64,000 nt of DNA from Candidatus Binatia bacterium (GCA_029243485.1 JAQWRY010000003.1:1-64000), one strand, 5' to 3'; counted from the stretch's first letter, positions 39,394 to 48,610 are shown. Translations and numbers: made by a program. Notes: generated by a model from the letters alone, not told the origin.

Positions 39394-41229
39394 TCACGGA
39401 GCGGGGTCGATGATCTCGGTTCCGTCGGATGCGAGGAAGCGGAACGCCTGCGCCTGAACGTCGTCGCGGGCAAGAATCCCGTGACCACCCGGCGGATCGA
39501 AGCGCCACAGGCCGGACACACCGTGTGGGTCGCTCATCGGCTGGTTCGCGAGGAGTCCGCCCGCGGTTGCGAGGGCTTCGGTGCTCTCGTTGTCTACGAG
39601 TTCGTCGCCGATGCCTTCTTGCAGCAGGACCCGGTGGGCCCTCTCGGGGTCGAACGGATCGAGGAACCACCGGCGCGCGAAGTTCAATCCGTCGACGGGA
39701 TCCATCGCATGCTGGCCCGTCTCGAGAGTGCGTTGGAGGTAGATCTCGAAGTCCGGGTCGTCGATGTCGAGTCCGACCTCAGCGGAGAGCTCGCCGCCCA
39801 CGAGGTCGCGGAGGCCGATCGACTGGCCCAGGAACGCCACGCGGCCCCCGGCCACGTTCAGCACGGCCACCGGCAGGATCTCCTCGACTGCGACGAGCGT
39901 CGCGCCGAGCATGCCGCCGAGGGAGATGCCGAGATAGTTCATCCGGGTCGGGTCGAGATCCGGGCTTCCGTCGCCGTCGACATCGATGCCGGCTTCGATC
40001 GCACGAAGGACCGCCATCTGGTCGGCGATGCTCTGTCGGAAGATGTCCCGGGCTAGGAAGGGGCGCGCGCGCAGGAGATCGAGCGGGCTTCCACGCGTTC
40101 CATGCGAGACCGCGTTGATCCCGATCGAGGCGAGACCGAGCTCGGCCAGCGCCGGTCCGAGATCGAAGACGATTCCGTTGTCGCCTCCGAATCCGTGCTG
40201 CAGGAGTACGACGGGGTAGGGAGAGCTCCCCGTGGTGGGAAGCGTGAGGACGAAGTCGAGTTCGGTCTCCGGGGCAGCCTCCGCGCCGGAGACCCACGCG
40301 GGGTTCCAGATGCCGTCCACGCCCCGAAAGTCGGGCGAAGCGAGCAGGCCGACGGCGACGGCCGCGACGGCCGTCGCCTCCTCGAAGAACGCCGCGAACT
40401 CCGGGTCGTCTGCGCCGAAGACGCCGATGGCGAGCGCGTCGCGCGAGTCCGGATCGACGAGCGTGACCTGTTGGTTGAGGTTGCGGGCTCGTTCGCGCAA
40501 GGCGTTCTGCACGGAGATCAGATCGTCCGCGATGGGCTGCGTGGGGAACGAGAAAGCGATCGCGACGTCGTTTGGAGAGACGCCGAGGCTCTCTCCCGCG
40601 CGAAGCAGTCCTGCGGTGTCCATTGCCCCGTCCGTGCGTTCGAACAGAAGGAGCGACTGGGCGTCGACGCTGGCGAGGTCGACCGGCGCGGACACGGCGA
40701 TTCGAATCGGGGCGGTGGTGCTGAACCCACGGAGTCGTTCGAGCTGGTTCGCGCCGCGACGAAGCGCGGCCCGGGCCGCGTCCAGCTTGGCCGTGTCGGG
40801 TACCGCGCGCATCACGTAGCGGTCGGGAACGTGGATCGTTCCGTCGGCGCGGACGAGCCGTTCTTCGGGATAGGGGTTCCCGATCGCTTCGGGATCGTCG
40901 TCGTAGAGCGCTTCGGGGCCGTCGCCTCCCGTCGCCCCGAGTCCGGTGCGACGGGCGAAGTCCGGTGCGCGCCGGAGGGCGGTGCCACTCGGGTCCGTAA
41001 TCGACGTCGTCACGATCACGCCGTAGACCCGGCTTCCCGCGAGCGCTGTCGCCGGGGTGATGCGGAACGCGTCGCCTTCGGTGTCGGCCGCGACCGTGAA
41101 CGCGATGGGCGAATCGCCCCGTGGGCTCGACGTCGAGCCGAGGTCTGCATCGGAACATCCCGAGGCGATCGCGAGCAGTGCGGCGGCCATGAAGGCCATC
41201 CCACGCGTGTTCTTCGAGATCCGATGCAT
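39394..41229 (-). CDS. Large lipase-like alpha/beta hydrolase lipoprotein (Pla-1/cef-like)
   Basis: A 611-residue lipoprotein: MAFMAAALLAIASGC gives a lipobox with a Cys at residue 25. The first 280 residues hold beta-rich modules (ITDPSGTALRRAPDFARRTG, APIRIAVSAPVDL) seen in VolA and Pla-1/cef family outer-membrane or extracellular lipases. The alpha/beta hydrolase domain then shows YPVVLLQHGFGGDNG (oxyanion), the nucleophile elbow MNYLGISLGGMLGA (Ser about 434) and a C-terminal PPGGHGILARDD with the catalytic His. It probably cleaves lysophospholipids or other lipids at the cell surface. The Met at residue 11 or 14 may be the true start. Confidence 0.75.
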   Translation of the reverse strand: MHRISKNTRGMAFMAAALLAIASGCSDADLGSTSSPRGDSPIAFTVAADTEGDAFRITPATALAGSRVYGVIVTTSITDPSGTALRRAPDFARRTGLGATGGDGPEALYDDDPEAIGNPYPEERLVRADGTIHVPDRYVMRAVPDTAKLDAARAALRRGANQLERLRGFSTTAPIRIAVSAPVDLASVDAQSLLLFERTDGAMDTAGLLRAGESLGVSPNDVAIAFSFPTQPIADDLISVQNALRERARNLNQQVTLVDPDSRDALAIGVFGADDPEFAAFFEEATAVAAVAVGLLASPDFRGVDGIWNPAWVSGAEAAPETELDFVLTLPTTGSSPYPVVLLQHGFGGDNGIVFDLGPALAELGLASIGINAVSHGTRGSPLDLLRARPFLARDIFRQSIADQMAVLRAIEAGIDVDGDGSPDLDPTRMNYLGISLGGMLGATLVAVEEILPVAVLNVAGGRVAFLGQSIGLRDLVGGELSAEVGLDIDDPDFEIYLQRTLETGQHAMDPVDGLNFARRWFLDPFDPERAHRVLLQEGIGDELVDNESTEALATAGGLLANQPMSDPHGVSGLWRFDPPGGHGILARDDVQAQAFRFLASDGTEIIDPAP

Positions 41230-41292
41230 CTGTTGCCCGCTTGGGGCCGACCATAGGGGCGGCCTCCGAAGGGGGCAAGTCGGAGCGTCCGG

Positions 41293-41715
41293 TCAGGGCG
41301 CCTTGGCTTTGAAGACGTCCCGCTCGTTGATCGTGCTGTCGCGGACCTGGAGGCTGTGTTTGCCGGCGTCGAGACACGTCGGATCCGGCAGGTTCGGACA
41401 CACACCGCAGCCACAGCTCGCAGAGCAGACACCCGGACACGTCGTATCGTCTGTGCCGTCACAGATCTCGCTCCGGCTGGCGGCGCCGTGGCCGTCGCCG
41501 CACGTCTGCGTTCCGCCGCAGCCCGCCGCACTCGCCTTCGTTGGCGTCGGCGTCGCTGAGCGCCGGTATGCCCATTGTTGCCGCCGTTGAAGAACCCGAC
41601 ATCGGGCATGCCGAATATTCTGACCTTCTGATAGAGGTTCCGCAGGTGGGCGATCTTCAGGGTCTGCTCTTCGTTCTCGAAGCTCGCACCGCCGTTCGTT
41701 CCGAAGAAGCCCTGC
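41293..41715 (-). pseudogene. Fused remnants: cytochrome-associated C-terminal domain and Cys-rich tail
   Basis: Directly after the esterase stop the minus strand reads QGFFGTNGGASFENEEQTLK, IAHLRNLYQKVRIFG and MPDVGFFNGGNNGHTG, a stretch I know from di-haem oxidase-like secreted proteins. It then changes frame to PALSDADANEGECGG and again to CGGTQTCGDGHGAA, EICDGTDDTTCPGVCSASCG and NLPDPTCLDAGKHSLQVRD, ending KAKAP and TGA at 41293. The last part is a Cys-rich repeat of the kind common in secreted Deltaproteobacterial proteins. No start is present and two frame changes are needed, so it is the decayed 3' end of a large secreted protein. Confidence 0.5.
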
Positions 41716-42648
41716 TCAGCTGCCGCCGAAGCTCTCGCGAAGGCGGGCGGCGGCGTAGCTGATGGCTTCCTTCCCCTTCGGGAGCATGTCGCTCATTCCG
41801 AAGAACCCGTGGATGATTCCATCCCACCGCCTCGAGTCGACAGGTACCCCGGCGGCGGCGAGTTGCTCGGCGTAGGCCTCGCCTTCATCGCGGAGGGGAT
41901 CGAATTCGGCAGTGATGACGGTCGCAGGCGGAAGGTCCGTGAGGTCGTCGGCGCGGATCGGCGAAGCGAGTTGGTTCTCGCCGTCGGACTCGTCGTTCAG
42001 GTACATCTCCCAGAACCACTTCATCGCAGCAGCCGAGAGAAAGTAGCCTTCGCCGTTCTGCTGGTACGAAGGCGTGTTTCGTCGCGAGTCGATGACCGGG
42101 TAGACGAGCAGCTGGTGGCAGAGGAACGGCCCCTCGTTCTCGCGGTTCGAGATGGCGACGGCCGCGGCGAGGTTGCCGCCGGCGCTGTCGCCGCCGATGG
42201 CGATACGCTCGGGGTCGATGCCGAGTTCGGCGGTGTTCTGGGCCGTCCACCGAACTGCGGCCTCACAGTCGTCGAGCCCCTTCGGAAATTTGTTCTCGGG
42301 CGCAAGGCGATAGTCGACCGAGACCACGACGCAGCCGGCCTGATTCGTGAGAGATCGGCAGGGGCCATCGTGGGTGTCGAGATTGCACAAGACCCAACCG
42401 CCACCGTGGAAGTAGACGAGGGCCGGGTGCGGGCCGTCGCCCGCGGGCCAGTAGATACGGAGGGCGACGTCACCGTCGGGGCCGGCGAAGGTTCGGTTTT
42501 CGACCCTCGACACTTCTTCCGGAGTCTCGCTCAGGAACGCGGCCGCCATTCCCTCGCGGGCGGCTTCGACACCGAGTTCGTGCAGTTCGGGCCCGCCCGG
42601 GGGGGCCATCACGGCGAGAAGTTGTTTCACGTCTTCATCGAGTGGCAT
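41716..42648 (-). CDS. HSL-family alpha/beta hydrolase (esterase)
   Basis: A 310-residue esterase of the hormone-sensitive lipase family. The oxyanion motif HGGGW is in ALVYFHGGGWVLCNLDTHDG, the nucleophile elbow is IAIGGDSAGGNLAAAVA, the catalytic Asp is in VITAEFDPLRDEGEAYAEQL and the His is in WDGIIHGFFGM. The start MPLDEDVKQLLAVM is preceded by GGAGGA at good spacing. It hydrolyses short acyl esters or lactones and could act on products of the Baeyer-Villiger enzymes, though it is 15 kb from them. It is divergent from the TonB receptor; the 151 bases between them should hold both promoters. Confidence 0.88.
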   Translation of the reverse strand: MPLDEDVKQLLAVMAPPGGPELHELGVEAAREGMAAAFLSETPEEVSRVENRTFAGPDGDVALRIYWPAGDGPHPALVYFHGGGWVLCNLDTHDGPCRSLTNQAGCVVVSVDYRLAPENKFPKGLDDCEAAVRWTAQNTAELGIDPERIAIGGDSAGGNLAAAVAISNRENEGPFLCHQLLVYPVIDSRRNTPSYQQNGEGYFLSAAAMKWFWEMYLNDESDGENQLASPIRADDLTDLPPATVITAEFDPLRDEGEAYAEQLAAAGVPVDSRRWDGIIHGFFGMSDMLPKGKEAISYAAARLRESFGGS

Positions 42649-42799
42649 CGAGAGTCCTCCTGGTAGTGCACCCACGGCGCGCGGGTTGATGACCTTTTGC
42701 CCCTCCAGTGGCGGTGTCGCAAGTTCCGGCCGTTTCGGCTGATCGTTCGACCTCCGGGGTTCATCCATGGGATTAGGAAGGCGAACTTTGGAGGCTGCG

Positions 42800-45259
42800 A
42801 TGAGGCTGATACCGATCTTTCTTGCGATCGCCTCGTTGGCGACCCCTGCGATCGCGCAGGTGGCCACCGACGAAGCGATTCGGGCCATCGAGGCGGAGGC
42901 CTCGGGCGGCGGCGCAGAGGATGAAGTCGATGCGGCGGCGGCTCAGGCGGCCGTTCCGGCGGGCGAACCGGTTCCGGGCGTTGATTCCAACGAGCGAAGG
43001 CGGATCGAGGAGATCGTGGTTCGCGCGCGACGCCGCGACGAACTGCTCGAGGACACGCCCGTCTCCGTGACGGCGCTCAACGAGGCCGCGATTCGCGACT
43101 CGACAATCACCCGAATCAACCAGATCACCCAACTCGTTCCGAACCTTCAGTTCGACTCGGCTGGCGGTACGTCGACGACGGCTCGGGTGTTCATCCGAGG
43201 TGTCGGAATCAACGACACCATCATGACGAACCAGCCTGGTGTCGGGATCTACGTCGACGGTGTGTATATGGCGCGTGCCGCCGGGAGCGTGCTCGACGTC
43301 GTCGACTTCGCGCAGATCGAAGTGCTGCGCGGGCCGCAGGGGACGTTGTTCGGGAAGAACACGGCGGGGGGCGCGATCAACATCACCACGGTGAAGCCCT
43401 CCGAAGAGCTGGAGGGCTGGGCGTTGGTGCGTCCAGGCAATCTTGGGCGAATAGATACACGCGCGGTGCTGAATCTGCCGCTCTACGAGGACAAGGTTCT
43501 TTCGCGCTGGTCCTTCGCTTCGCTGAAGAACCGCGGCTACACGTACAACGAGTTCCGTGACGAGTACTGGTCGAATCAGAACTCGGTGAACTTTCAGGGG
43601 GCGCTCCGCTTTCAGTTGCTCGACGATCTTCTGATCGATGTCTCGGGAAACTACACGAAGAACCACGCTCGTCCGCGAGGGGCGAACTGCTTCTTCGTGC
43701 GCGACGTGGCGACGCAGAGTCTCTCGCCGGGCTTCGCCGACAACTGCAAGGCTGCGCAGGCGGCGGCGCCGGACACGGTCTACGAAGACGTGCACGGCAT
43801 CCAGGACCTCGAGAGCTACGGCGTGTGGGGGACCCTCCAGTACGACATCGGAGAGCTGGGGCCGATCGATGAGCTGACGTTGAAGTCGATCACGGCGTGG
43901 CGCAGGCAGACCGATTCGACCCGGCGTGACTTCGACGCCTCGCAGAACGGCGTCCTTGCGATCAACATCGCCGGCGGGCCGCTCGAAATCGACGGGGAGC
44001 CATTCGAGTCCGAACAGATCAGCCAGGAGTTGCAGGTCAACGGGCATGCGCTCGACAGCCGTCTCTCCTGGGTGAGCGGATTGTACTATCTGTCCGACGA
44101 CGCGCAGGAGAACAGTGGGACAGCGGCGTTCTACGACGGGCCGTTCGTTCCCGGAGCGCAGAGTGTCGCAAACCGCGAGGTGGACAACTACACGATCGGC
44201 GTCTTCGGCCAGGCGACGTACGACGTCCTGGACTGGATGGGGCTGACGGGGGGTGTTCGTTGGACGAAGGATAGCCAGGGGTATCGGATCTTTAACTACG
44301 AGCTCCTGGATCCCGAATCACCGAAGGGCGCGCCCGTGCTGCGGAGCCAGGTCACGCAAGACACGGACGACCGTGAGGACTTTGAAGCGTGGACGCCGAT
44401 GGCGAGCTTGTCGATGACGCTGCCGGAAGAGTACATGCCCGCCCCCCTCGATCATCTGCTCGGCTACTTCACGTACTCGACGGGCTTCAAGGGCGGTGGC
44501 TTCAACGCGCGCACGGGGAGTGGCTTTCCTCCCGGCAAGCCGCCGCCAACGTTCGACCCCGAGCACGTGAAGTCGTACGAGATTGGTTTCAAGACGGTCT
44601 GGTTCGATCGGCGGCTGACCGCGAACGCATCGTTCTTCTTGGCGGACTACACGGATCAGCAGGTGCTGACGTTGATCTCGGTTCCGTGTGCAACGCCGGA
44701 GGATCCGACGTGTCTGATGATCCAGGCGATCAACGCGAACGCGGCGAGTTCGACTGTGAAAGGGGCGGAGATCGAGTTCCTCGGTCTTCCGACTGACGGA
44801 TTGCAGCTGACGTGGAACGTGGGTCTCCTGGATTCGGAGTACGACGAATTTCTGTCGACCAGCCAGATTGACGACTCGCCCCTCGACCGCCGCGGCGAGA
44901 GCTTCAACAACGTCCCGGAGTTCACGACGTTCCTGGCTGCGCAGTACTCGCTACCGATTACGAGCGGGGCGGAGTGGCTCACCGGATGGCTGACTCCGCG
45001 CGTGGAGTGGTACTACCGCAGTTCCGTTCACATCAACGGTCCTGAACTCGAGTCGTCGAACCAGTGGGGCGTCGGCCTCCTAAACGCCCGCCTCTCCTAC
45101 GACTTCTTGGACGACCGCGCCCAGGTCGCCCTCTGGGGCCGAAACCTCACCGACGAGCGCTACAAGACCGACTCCATCCCCGTAGCCCCCCTCGGTTTCG
45201 ACAGCGTTTACTTCGCCGTCGGGCGCACCTGGGGCGCGGAACTCTCGTACAGGTTTTAG
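42800..45259 (+). CDS. TonB-dependent outer-membrane receptor
   Basis: An 819-residue receptor. MRLIPIFLAIASLATPAIAQ is the signal peptide, and GGAGG precedes the ATG. A 50-residue Ala/Glu-rich linker leads to a TonB-box-like IEEIVVRARRRDELLEDTPV and the plug domain with RINQITQLVPNLQF, FIRGVGINDT and VEVLRGPQGTLFGKNTAGGA-type sequence (here IEVLRGPQGTLFGKNTAGG). The barrel ends GRTWGAELSYRF with a terminal Phe. This pattern matches receptors of the iron-siderophore or pesticin group in Sphingomonads and relatives, many of which sit beside hydrocarbon or steroid genes; the ligand is unknown. It ends in front of a perfect hairpin. Confidence 0.92.
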   Translation: MRLIPIFLAIASLATPAIAQVATDEAIRAIEAEASGGGAEDEVDAAAAQAAVPAGEPVPGVDSNERRRIEEIVVRARRRDELLEDTPVSVTALNEAAIRDSTITRINQITQLVPNLQFDSAGGTSTTARVFIRGVGINDTIMTNQPGVGIYVDGVYMARAAGSVLDVVDFAQIEVLRGPQGTLFGKNTAGGAINITTVKPSEELEGWALVRPGNLGRIDTRAVLNLPLYEDKVLSRWSFASLKNRGYTYNEFRDEYWSNQNSVNFQGALRFQLLDDLLIDVSGNYTKNHARPRGANCFFVRDVATQSLSPGFADNCKAAQAAAPDTVYEDVHGIQDLESYGVWGTLQYDIGELGPIDELTLKSITAWRRQTDSTRRDFDASQNGVLAINIAGGPLEIDGEPFESEQISQELQVNGHALDSRLSWVSGLYYLSDDAQENSGTAAFYDGPFVPGAQSVANREVDNYTIGVFGQATYDVLDWMGLTGGVRWTKDSQGYRIFNYELLDPESPKGAPVLRSQVTQDTDDREDFEAWTPMASLSMTLPEEYMPAPLDHLLGYFTYSTGFKGGGFNARTGSGFPPGKPPPTFDPEHVKSYEIGFKTVWFDRRLTANASFFLADYTDQQVLTLISVPCATPEDPTCLMIQAINANAASSTVKGAEIEFLGLPTDGLQLTWNVGLLDSEYDEFLSTSQIDDSPLDRRGESFNNVPEFTTFLAAQYSLPITSGAEWLTGWLTPRVEWYYRSSVHINGPELESSNQWGVGLLNARLSYDFLDDRAQVALWGRNLTDERYKTDSIPVAPLGFDSVYFAVGRTWGAELSYRF

Positions 45260-45270
45260 GAGCATAGAGA

Positions 45271-45304
45271 GCATTGGGGACACACTTCAGTGTGTCCCCA
45301 ATGC
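45271..45304. terminator. Perfect 15-bp inverted repeat (hairpin)
   Basis: GCATTGGGGACACAC (45271-45285) and GTGTGTCCCCAATGC (45290-45304) are exact reverse complements around a four-base loop TTCA. The hairpin lies between the convergent TonB receptor (stop 45259) and P450 (stop 45352). No T-run follows on either side. It may act as a bidirectional terminator. The GGGGACACAC core also resembles REP sequences that travel with REP-associated tyrosine transposases. Confidence 0.7.
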
Positions 45305-45351
45305 CTCGAACAAGACGACCCCGTAGTCCCCGACCCGCTCCCAAAGTCGAC

Positions 45352-46701
45352 TCAACGTCCCCTGTGCCGCCGTGCGTACCTCACCGGGCAAGGTCGCTCC
45401 GATCTTGCGACGCCGCCGAGTTGGCGGCGTTTGGGTTCGGCTGCGCTGAACTCCGGGGTGAAGTCGAAGCGTTCGAGGAGGCGGCGGGTGGAGATGCGAA
45501 TTGCGGTGATCGCGAAGCGTTGCGCGGGGCAGGAGTGTCGCCCGTGGCCGAAGGTGCTGACGAGTTCTTTCGTGGGCACGTCGACCGAGGGGGCGAGGCG
45601 GCGGCCCTGGTAGTGATCGGGTTCGAACGTTTCGAGGCCGGCGGCGCAGGACACGTTCGTGACGGACAGCATGGTTGCGATCAACACGCCCGGGCCGACG
45701 CGATAGGTTTGCCGCCCGTCGTCGATCTCGACCGGCTCTAGCACGTGCCGAAGGGTGATGGATCGCTGCGCCATGCGAATCGACTCGTTGGCGCACTTCT
45801 CGAGGAGGACGTCGTCTCCGTCGCGAATGCGCTCGAGGAACGTCGGTCGCAAGATGACGTTTACGAAGGTCCAAGCAAGCGCGGCGTAGAGGTTCGATTG
45901 CGCGCCCATGTGGAGCACCATTACGTCGCGAGCGACCTGCACCGGCCGTTCGTCTTCCGGCACGTCTGCAAACGAGTCCCAGATCTGATCCAGGAAGTCG
46001 CCGTGCCTCTTCTCCCGCAGGCATCTCTCGGCGAGGATCTCGCCGAGGATGGCCTCGATCCCGTGCTGCGCACGTCGCTCCCGCGCCTGCTTCGTCGCCT
46101 GCGCGATCAAGCCCTGGATGGGCTGGACGAAGGAGTCGGCGCTGTCGAGACGGTTGAAAAGGGGAATCAGCCGGTCGAGGTAGCGGGGCGACGCGGCCTC
46201 CGTACCCGCCCAGGCCCCAAGCCCGAGTCGGTGGCCCAGGCGTCGCATCTCGTCGAAGACTTCGAAGCGCCCGCTGTCGCCGAGCTCCTCGAGCTCTAGG
46301 TCGACGGCCTCCTCGAGCACGTCGACGTACCGCTCGACCTCCTGGTTTCCGAAGAGGTCGTGCGGCCGGTTACGGCGGCCGAGAAAGATCTCGATCGGCA
46401 CCTTCGCCTTCAGCAGGTTGAAGGTGGCGATGCCGAAGCTCGCCTCGTCCTCCGGCAGCTCGTACAGCCGCCGCACGCCCTCGGGGGAAAAGACGCAGAA
46501 CAGCCGGTTTCCGAAGGCGTCCACGAGATACGTCTCCCCAAGCTTGCGACGCTGCTCCTCGAAGAACCGGGTCGGGTTCTGGAGGAGCGGGATGCCCGCA
46601 CCGACCCAGGGCAGACGCGAGTCGACCCGGGGCGGCATCGGCGCCACGTTGCGTTCGTCCGGCACTGCCGATCGATAGTCCGCGGAGCGACGCGCCGTCA
46701 A
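45352..46701 (-). CDS. Cytochrome P450 with unusual I-helix
   Basis: A 449-residue P450. The haem-thiolate loop is STFGHGRHSCPAQRFA with Cys391, and ESIR (Glu306, Arg309) is the ExxR motif of helix K. In helix I the usual A/G-G-x-D/E-T is replaced by HMGAQSNLYAALAW, so the acid-alcohol pair for O2 activation is missing. The A-Q-x-N-x3-A-x2-W pattern looks like CYP7/CYP8-class enzymes, which act on sterols or rearrange peroxides. No membrane anchor is seen. The start may be the Met at residue 22. No redox partner gene is adjacent. It could hydroxylate a steroid or fatty acid, or use a peroxide. Confidence 0.9.
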   Translation of the reverse strand: MTARRSADYRSAVPDERNVAPMPPRVDSRLPWVGAGIPLLQNPTRFFEEQRRKLGETYLVDAFGNRLFCVFSPEGVRRLYELPEDEASFGIATFNLLKAKVPIEIFLGRRNRPHDLFGNQEVERYVDVLEEAVDLELEELGDSGRFEVFDEMRRLGHRLGLGAWAGTEAASPRYLDRLIPLFNRLDSADSFVQPIQGLIAQATKQARERRAQHGIEAILGEILAERCLREKRHGDFLDQIWDSFADVPEDERPVQVARDVMVLHMGAQSNLYAALAWTFVNVILRPTFLERIRDGDDVLLEKCANESIRMAQRSITLRHVLEPVEIDDGRQTYRVGPGVLIATMLSVTNVSCAAGLETFEPDHYQGRRLAPSVDVPTKELVSTFGHGRHSCPAQRFAITAIRISTRRLLERFDFTPEFSAAEPKRRQLGGVARSERPCPVRYARRHRGR

Positions 46702-46874
46702 TCGGACCGCCGTCGGGGTTGGGGTGCGTTACCCGCTGTGGCGCTCCGTCACGTCTGTGACGTCCAAGGCGCTAGAGGACCCTCGTTCTCCCCGAGTTCC
46801 GGCAGCGACGGCTGGCCCCGGAGTTGCAGTCCCGTCGTAGCGTGATCGACGGCGACGCAACGGGAGTGGACGAG

Positions 46875-47057
46875 ATGAACGGTGATATCGCAGTGGGAGC
46901 ATTCGAGGGTGTGGGCTCGGTACCGGCCGCCATGCACATGGAGTTGGGCGGAGATCCCTTGCTCGACGCGCTCGCCTTCGGCGGGCTCACGCTCGCGCTG
47001 GTCGCGGCCGCCCTGCTGCTCGTCTTGAATCGCGAAGAGCCGCGGCAACCGGCCTGA
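46875..47057 (+). CDS. Putative small single-pass membrane protein
   Basis: A possible 60-residue protein, MNGDIAVGAFEGVGSVPAAM at the start, then one hydrophobic helix ALAFGGLTLALVAAALLLVL and a short basic tail. GGACGAG precedes the ATG directly. It has no recognisable family. It lies between the divergently oriented P450 and a small secreted protein gene, converging on the latter with a 20-base gap. The hydrophobic segment followed by NREEPRQP is protein-like, but high GC makes long chance frames common here, so confidence is low. Confidence 0.35.
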   Translation: MNGDIAVGAFEGVGSVPAAMHMELGGDPLLDALAFGGLTLALVAAALLLVLNREEPRQPA

Positions 47058-47077
47058 GCCGGCACGCAGGCCCCCGG

Positions 47078-47347
47078 CTAATCCTCGGCGAACCCGCCCT
47101 GCGGGAGCACTTGCAGACCCTCCGACGGCTCGACCTGCTGATCGTCCCCGGCGCCGCACCGAGCCCCGTCGAGGCTCTGCCAGGTGCCGTTTACGCAGTT
47201 CTGCTTCAGGCCGGCTTGGCAGATGGTCATGCCTTCCTCGTAGCGCTGGCCTTCGTACGTGCAGCCCTGCGACTGTGCCGCCGCGTAGGGCGCGCTGCCT
47301 ACGACCAACCCGATCACTGCAATGAGTGCCCAACCGCTCCGCATCAT
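47078..47347 (-). CDS. Small secreted Cys-containing protein
   Basis: An 89-residue protein with a clear signal peptide (MMRSGWALIAVIGLVVGSAP, cleavage near YAAAQ). The mature domain CTYEGQRYEEGMTICQAGLK then NCVNGTWQSLDGARC has four cysteines and the C-x-Y-x-G-x2-Y-x2-G pattern of small periplasmic domains (DUF1496-like or VWC-like); I cannot decide between these. The tail is acidic. It may be a disulfide-bonded extracellular module. It is followed after 100 bases by the EEP-family gene on the same strand upstream. The start is the first ATG of two in tandem. Confidence 0.65.
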   Translation of the reverse strand: MMRSGWALIAVIGLVVGSAPYAAAQSQGCTYEGQRYEEGMTICQAGLKQNCVNGTWQSLDGARCGAGDDQQVEPSEGLQVLPQGGFAED

Positions 47348-47449
47348 TCTCTCTCCTGGCCTTGGTGACGCGCGTTCATCCTGCCGGATTTCGCGGGCCG
47401 AAAGAAGGTGGGCACCTCCGAACCCCGCCGCAAACCCCGTCGAGTCAGT

Positions 47450-48451
47450 TCAGCAGCCGTACGCGACCTGGACCCCCGTATGGTCGGAGGCCCAGCAGAT
47501 GGGGTCGGGCAACGGGCCGCAGGAGGGCGAAAACGCATTCGGTACCTCGGCCCAGAGCTGCGTCCCTGGACCCAGGCCGTTCGCCGGCAACAGAACCGGT
47601 TGGCACGCGGCGTCGTCGGCGGCCGGAATCAGAAAGACGTAGTCGATCCGGCGGTTCACGTTCAGCTCCGGAGACTCGAGCTCGGGTAGGGTGTCGCCGT
47701 CGCGCCCCGAGGTACAGCCGATACCCGTTTCGGGGTCGCATTCGGCGTTCCCGGCGGCGATGTAGGTGTCGATCCACCCTCGATCGACGAACTGATGGTA
47801 GGTGAATGACCCCGGCGGGGCGTTCATGTCGCCCGCGGCGAGGGCGGCTTCGGGCACATCGTGGGTCCGTTCGATGAACCGGGCCATCTGCACGGCCTGG
47901 CAATCCCGTACGGTCGGGGCGCCGGCGCGGACGCACTCGGGAGGACAATCGACCCCGCACGGGTTCGGTCCACCGTCCGCTCCGGAAGCCAGGTGTGTCG
48001 AGTACACGTCGAGGGGGCCGTTGGGATGATCGATTCGGGTGAGCAGGACCCGCCGGAAGCCGAGGTAGAGCTCCTGCTGCTCCACGATTTCGGCCGGGTA
48101 CCGGGAGAGCACGAGCTCGTCGTCCACGCCGCTCTGGGTCGCGCCGAGGATCACCTCGTAGGGGAACGGACAGACGTCGCCCGCGCCCTCTTCGATCAAC
48201 GCAACGCTCGGCGGCCAGATCTCCTGCAGCGTGACGACGTCCGGGCAGCCGCTGCCGCGGACGAACTCGAACATCAGATCGACGCGGTCCGGCAGCCGAC
48301 AGGCGTCGCTGTCCGGCGGGCAGAAGATCCCATGGATCAGGTTCAGATTCGCGAGCGTTACGGCGGGGGCGATGCCCGCCACCTTCGTATCGCCGCAGGC
48401 GGCCAATCCGAGGAGGCAGGCGGAGAGGAGAAAGTTCTTTCCGGCTCTCAT
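47450..48451 (-). CDS. Endonuclease/exonuclease/phosphatase-family lipoprotein
   Basis: A 333-residue lipoprotein: MRAGKNFLLSACLLGLAAC has a lipobox with Cys19. The mature domain has EEP-fold active-site motifs: LANLNLIHG with the metal-binding Asn, VVTLQEIWPP with the catalytic Glu, DVYSTHLASG, AALAAGDMNAPPGS and CWASDHTGVQVAYG with Asp-His. Members include DNase I, sphingomyelinase and inositol phosphatases. A surface or periplasmic phosphodiesterase is likely; a substrate cannot be named. Ten or so cysteines suggest disulfides. The upstream 150 bases (48452-48610) are comparatively AT-rich and probably contain promoters for this gene and the divergent one. Confidence 0.85.
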   Translation of the reverse strand: MRAGKNFLLSACLLGLAACGDTKVAGIAPAVTLANLNLIHGIFCPPDSDACRLPDRVDLMFEFVRGSGCPDVVTLQEIWPPSVALIEEGAGDVCPFPYEVILGATQSGVDDELVLSRYPAEIVEQQELYLGFRRVLLTRIDHPNGPLDVYSTHLASGADGGPNPCGVDCPPECVRAGAPTVRDCQAVQMARFIERTHDVPEAALAAGDMNAPPGSFTYHQFVDRGWIDTYIAAGNAECDPETGIGCTSGRDGDTLPELESPELNVNRRIDYVFLIPAADDAACQPVLLPANGLGPGTQLWAEVPNAFSPSCGPLPDPICWASDHTGVQVAYGC

Positions 48452-48610
48452 TTCTCCAGCTTTCTCAAGATTTTATGGCGGCAGTCAAGTTTCTCGTCCC
48501 GAGGGGCATAAAGCGCACCGCAACGATTTTCCCAAAGCAGACGGTCAGGCATCGAATCCGGTAGCGAGAGAGACTCCCCCACTCGACTCGACAATCATGA
48601 GGACTACGTG

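Noticed and set aside
42773-44047. A 424-codon minus-strand open frame opposite the TonB receptor.
   Set aside because: Composition and lack of motifs mark it as a shadow of the receptor gene.
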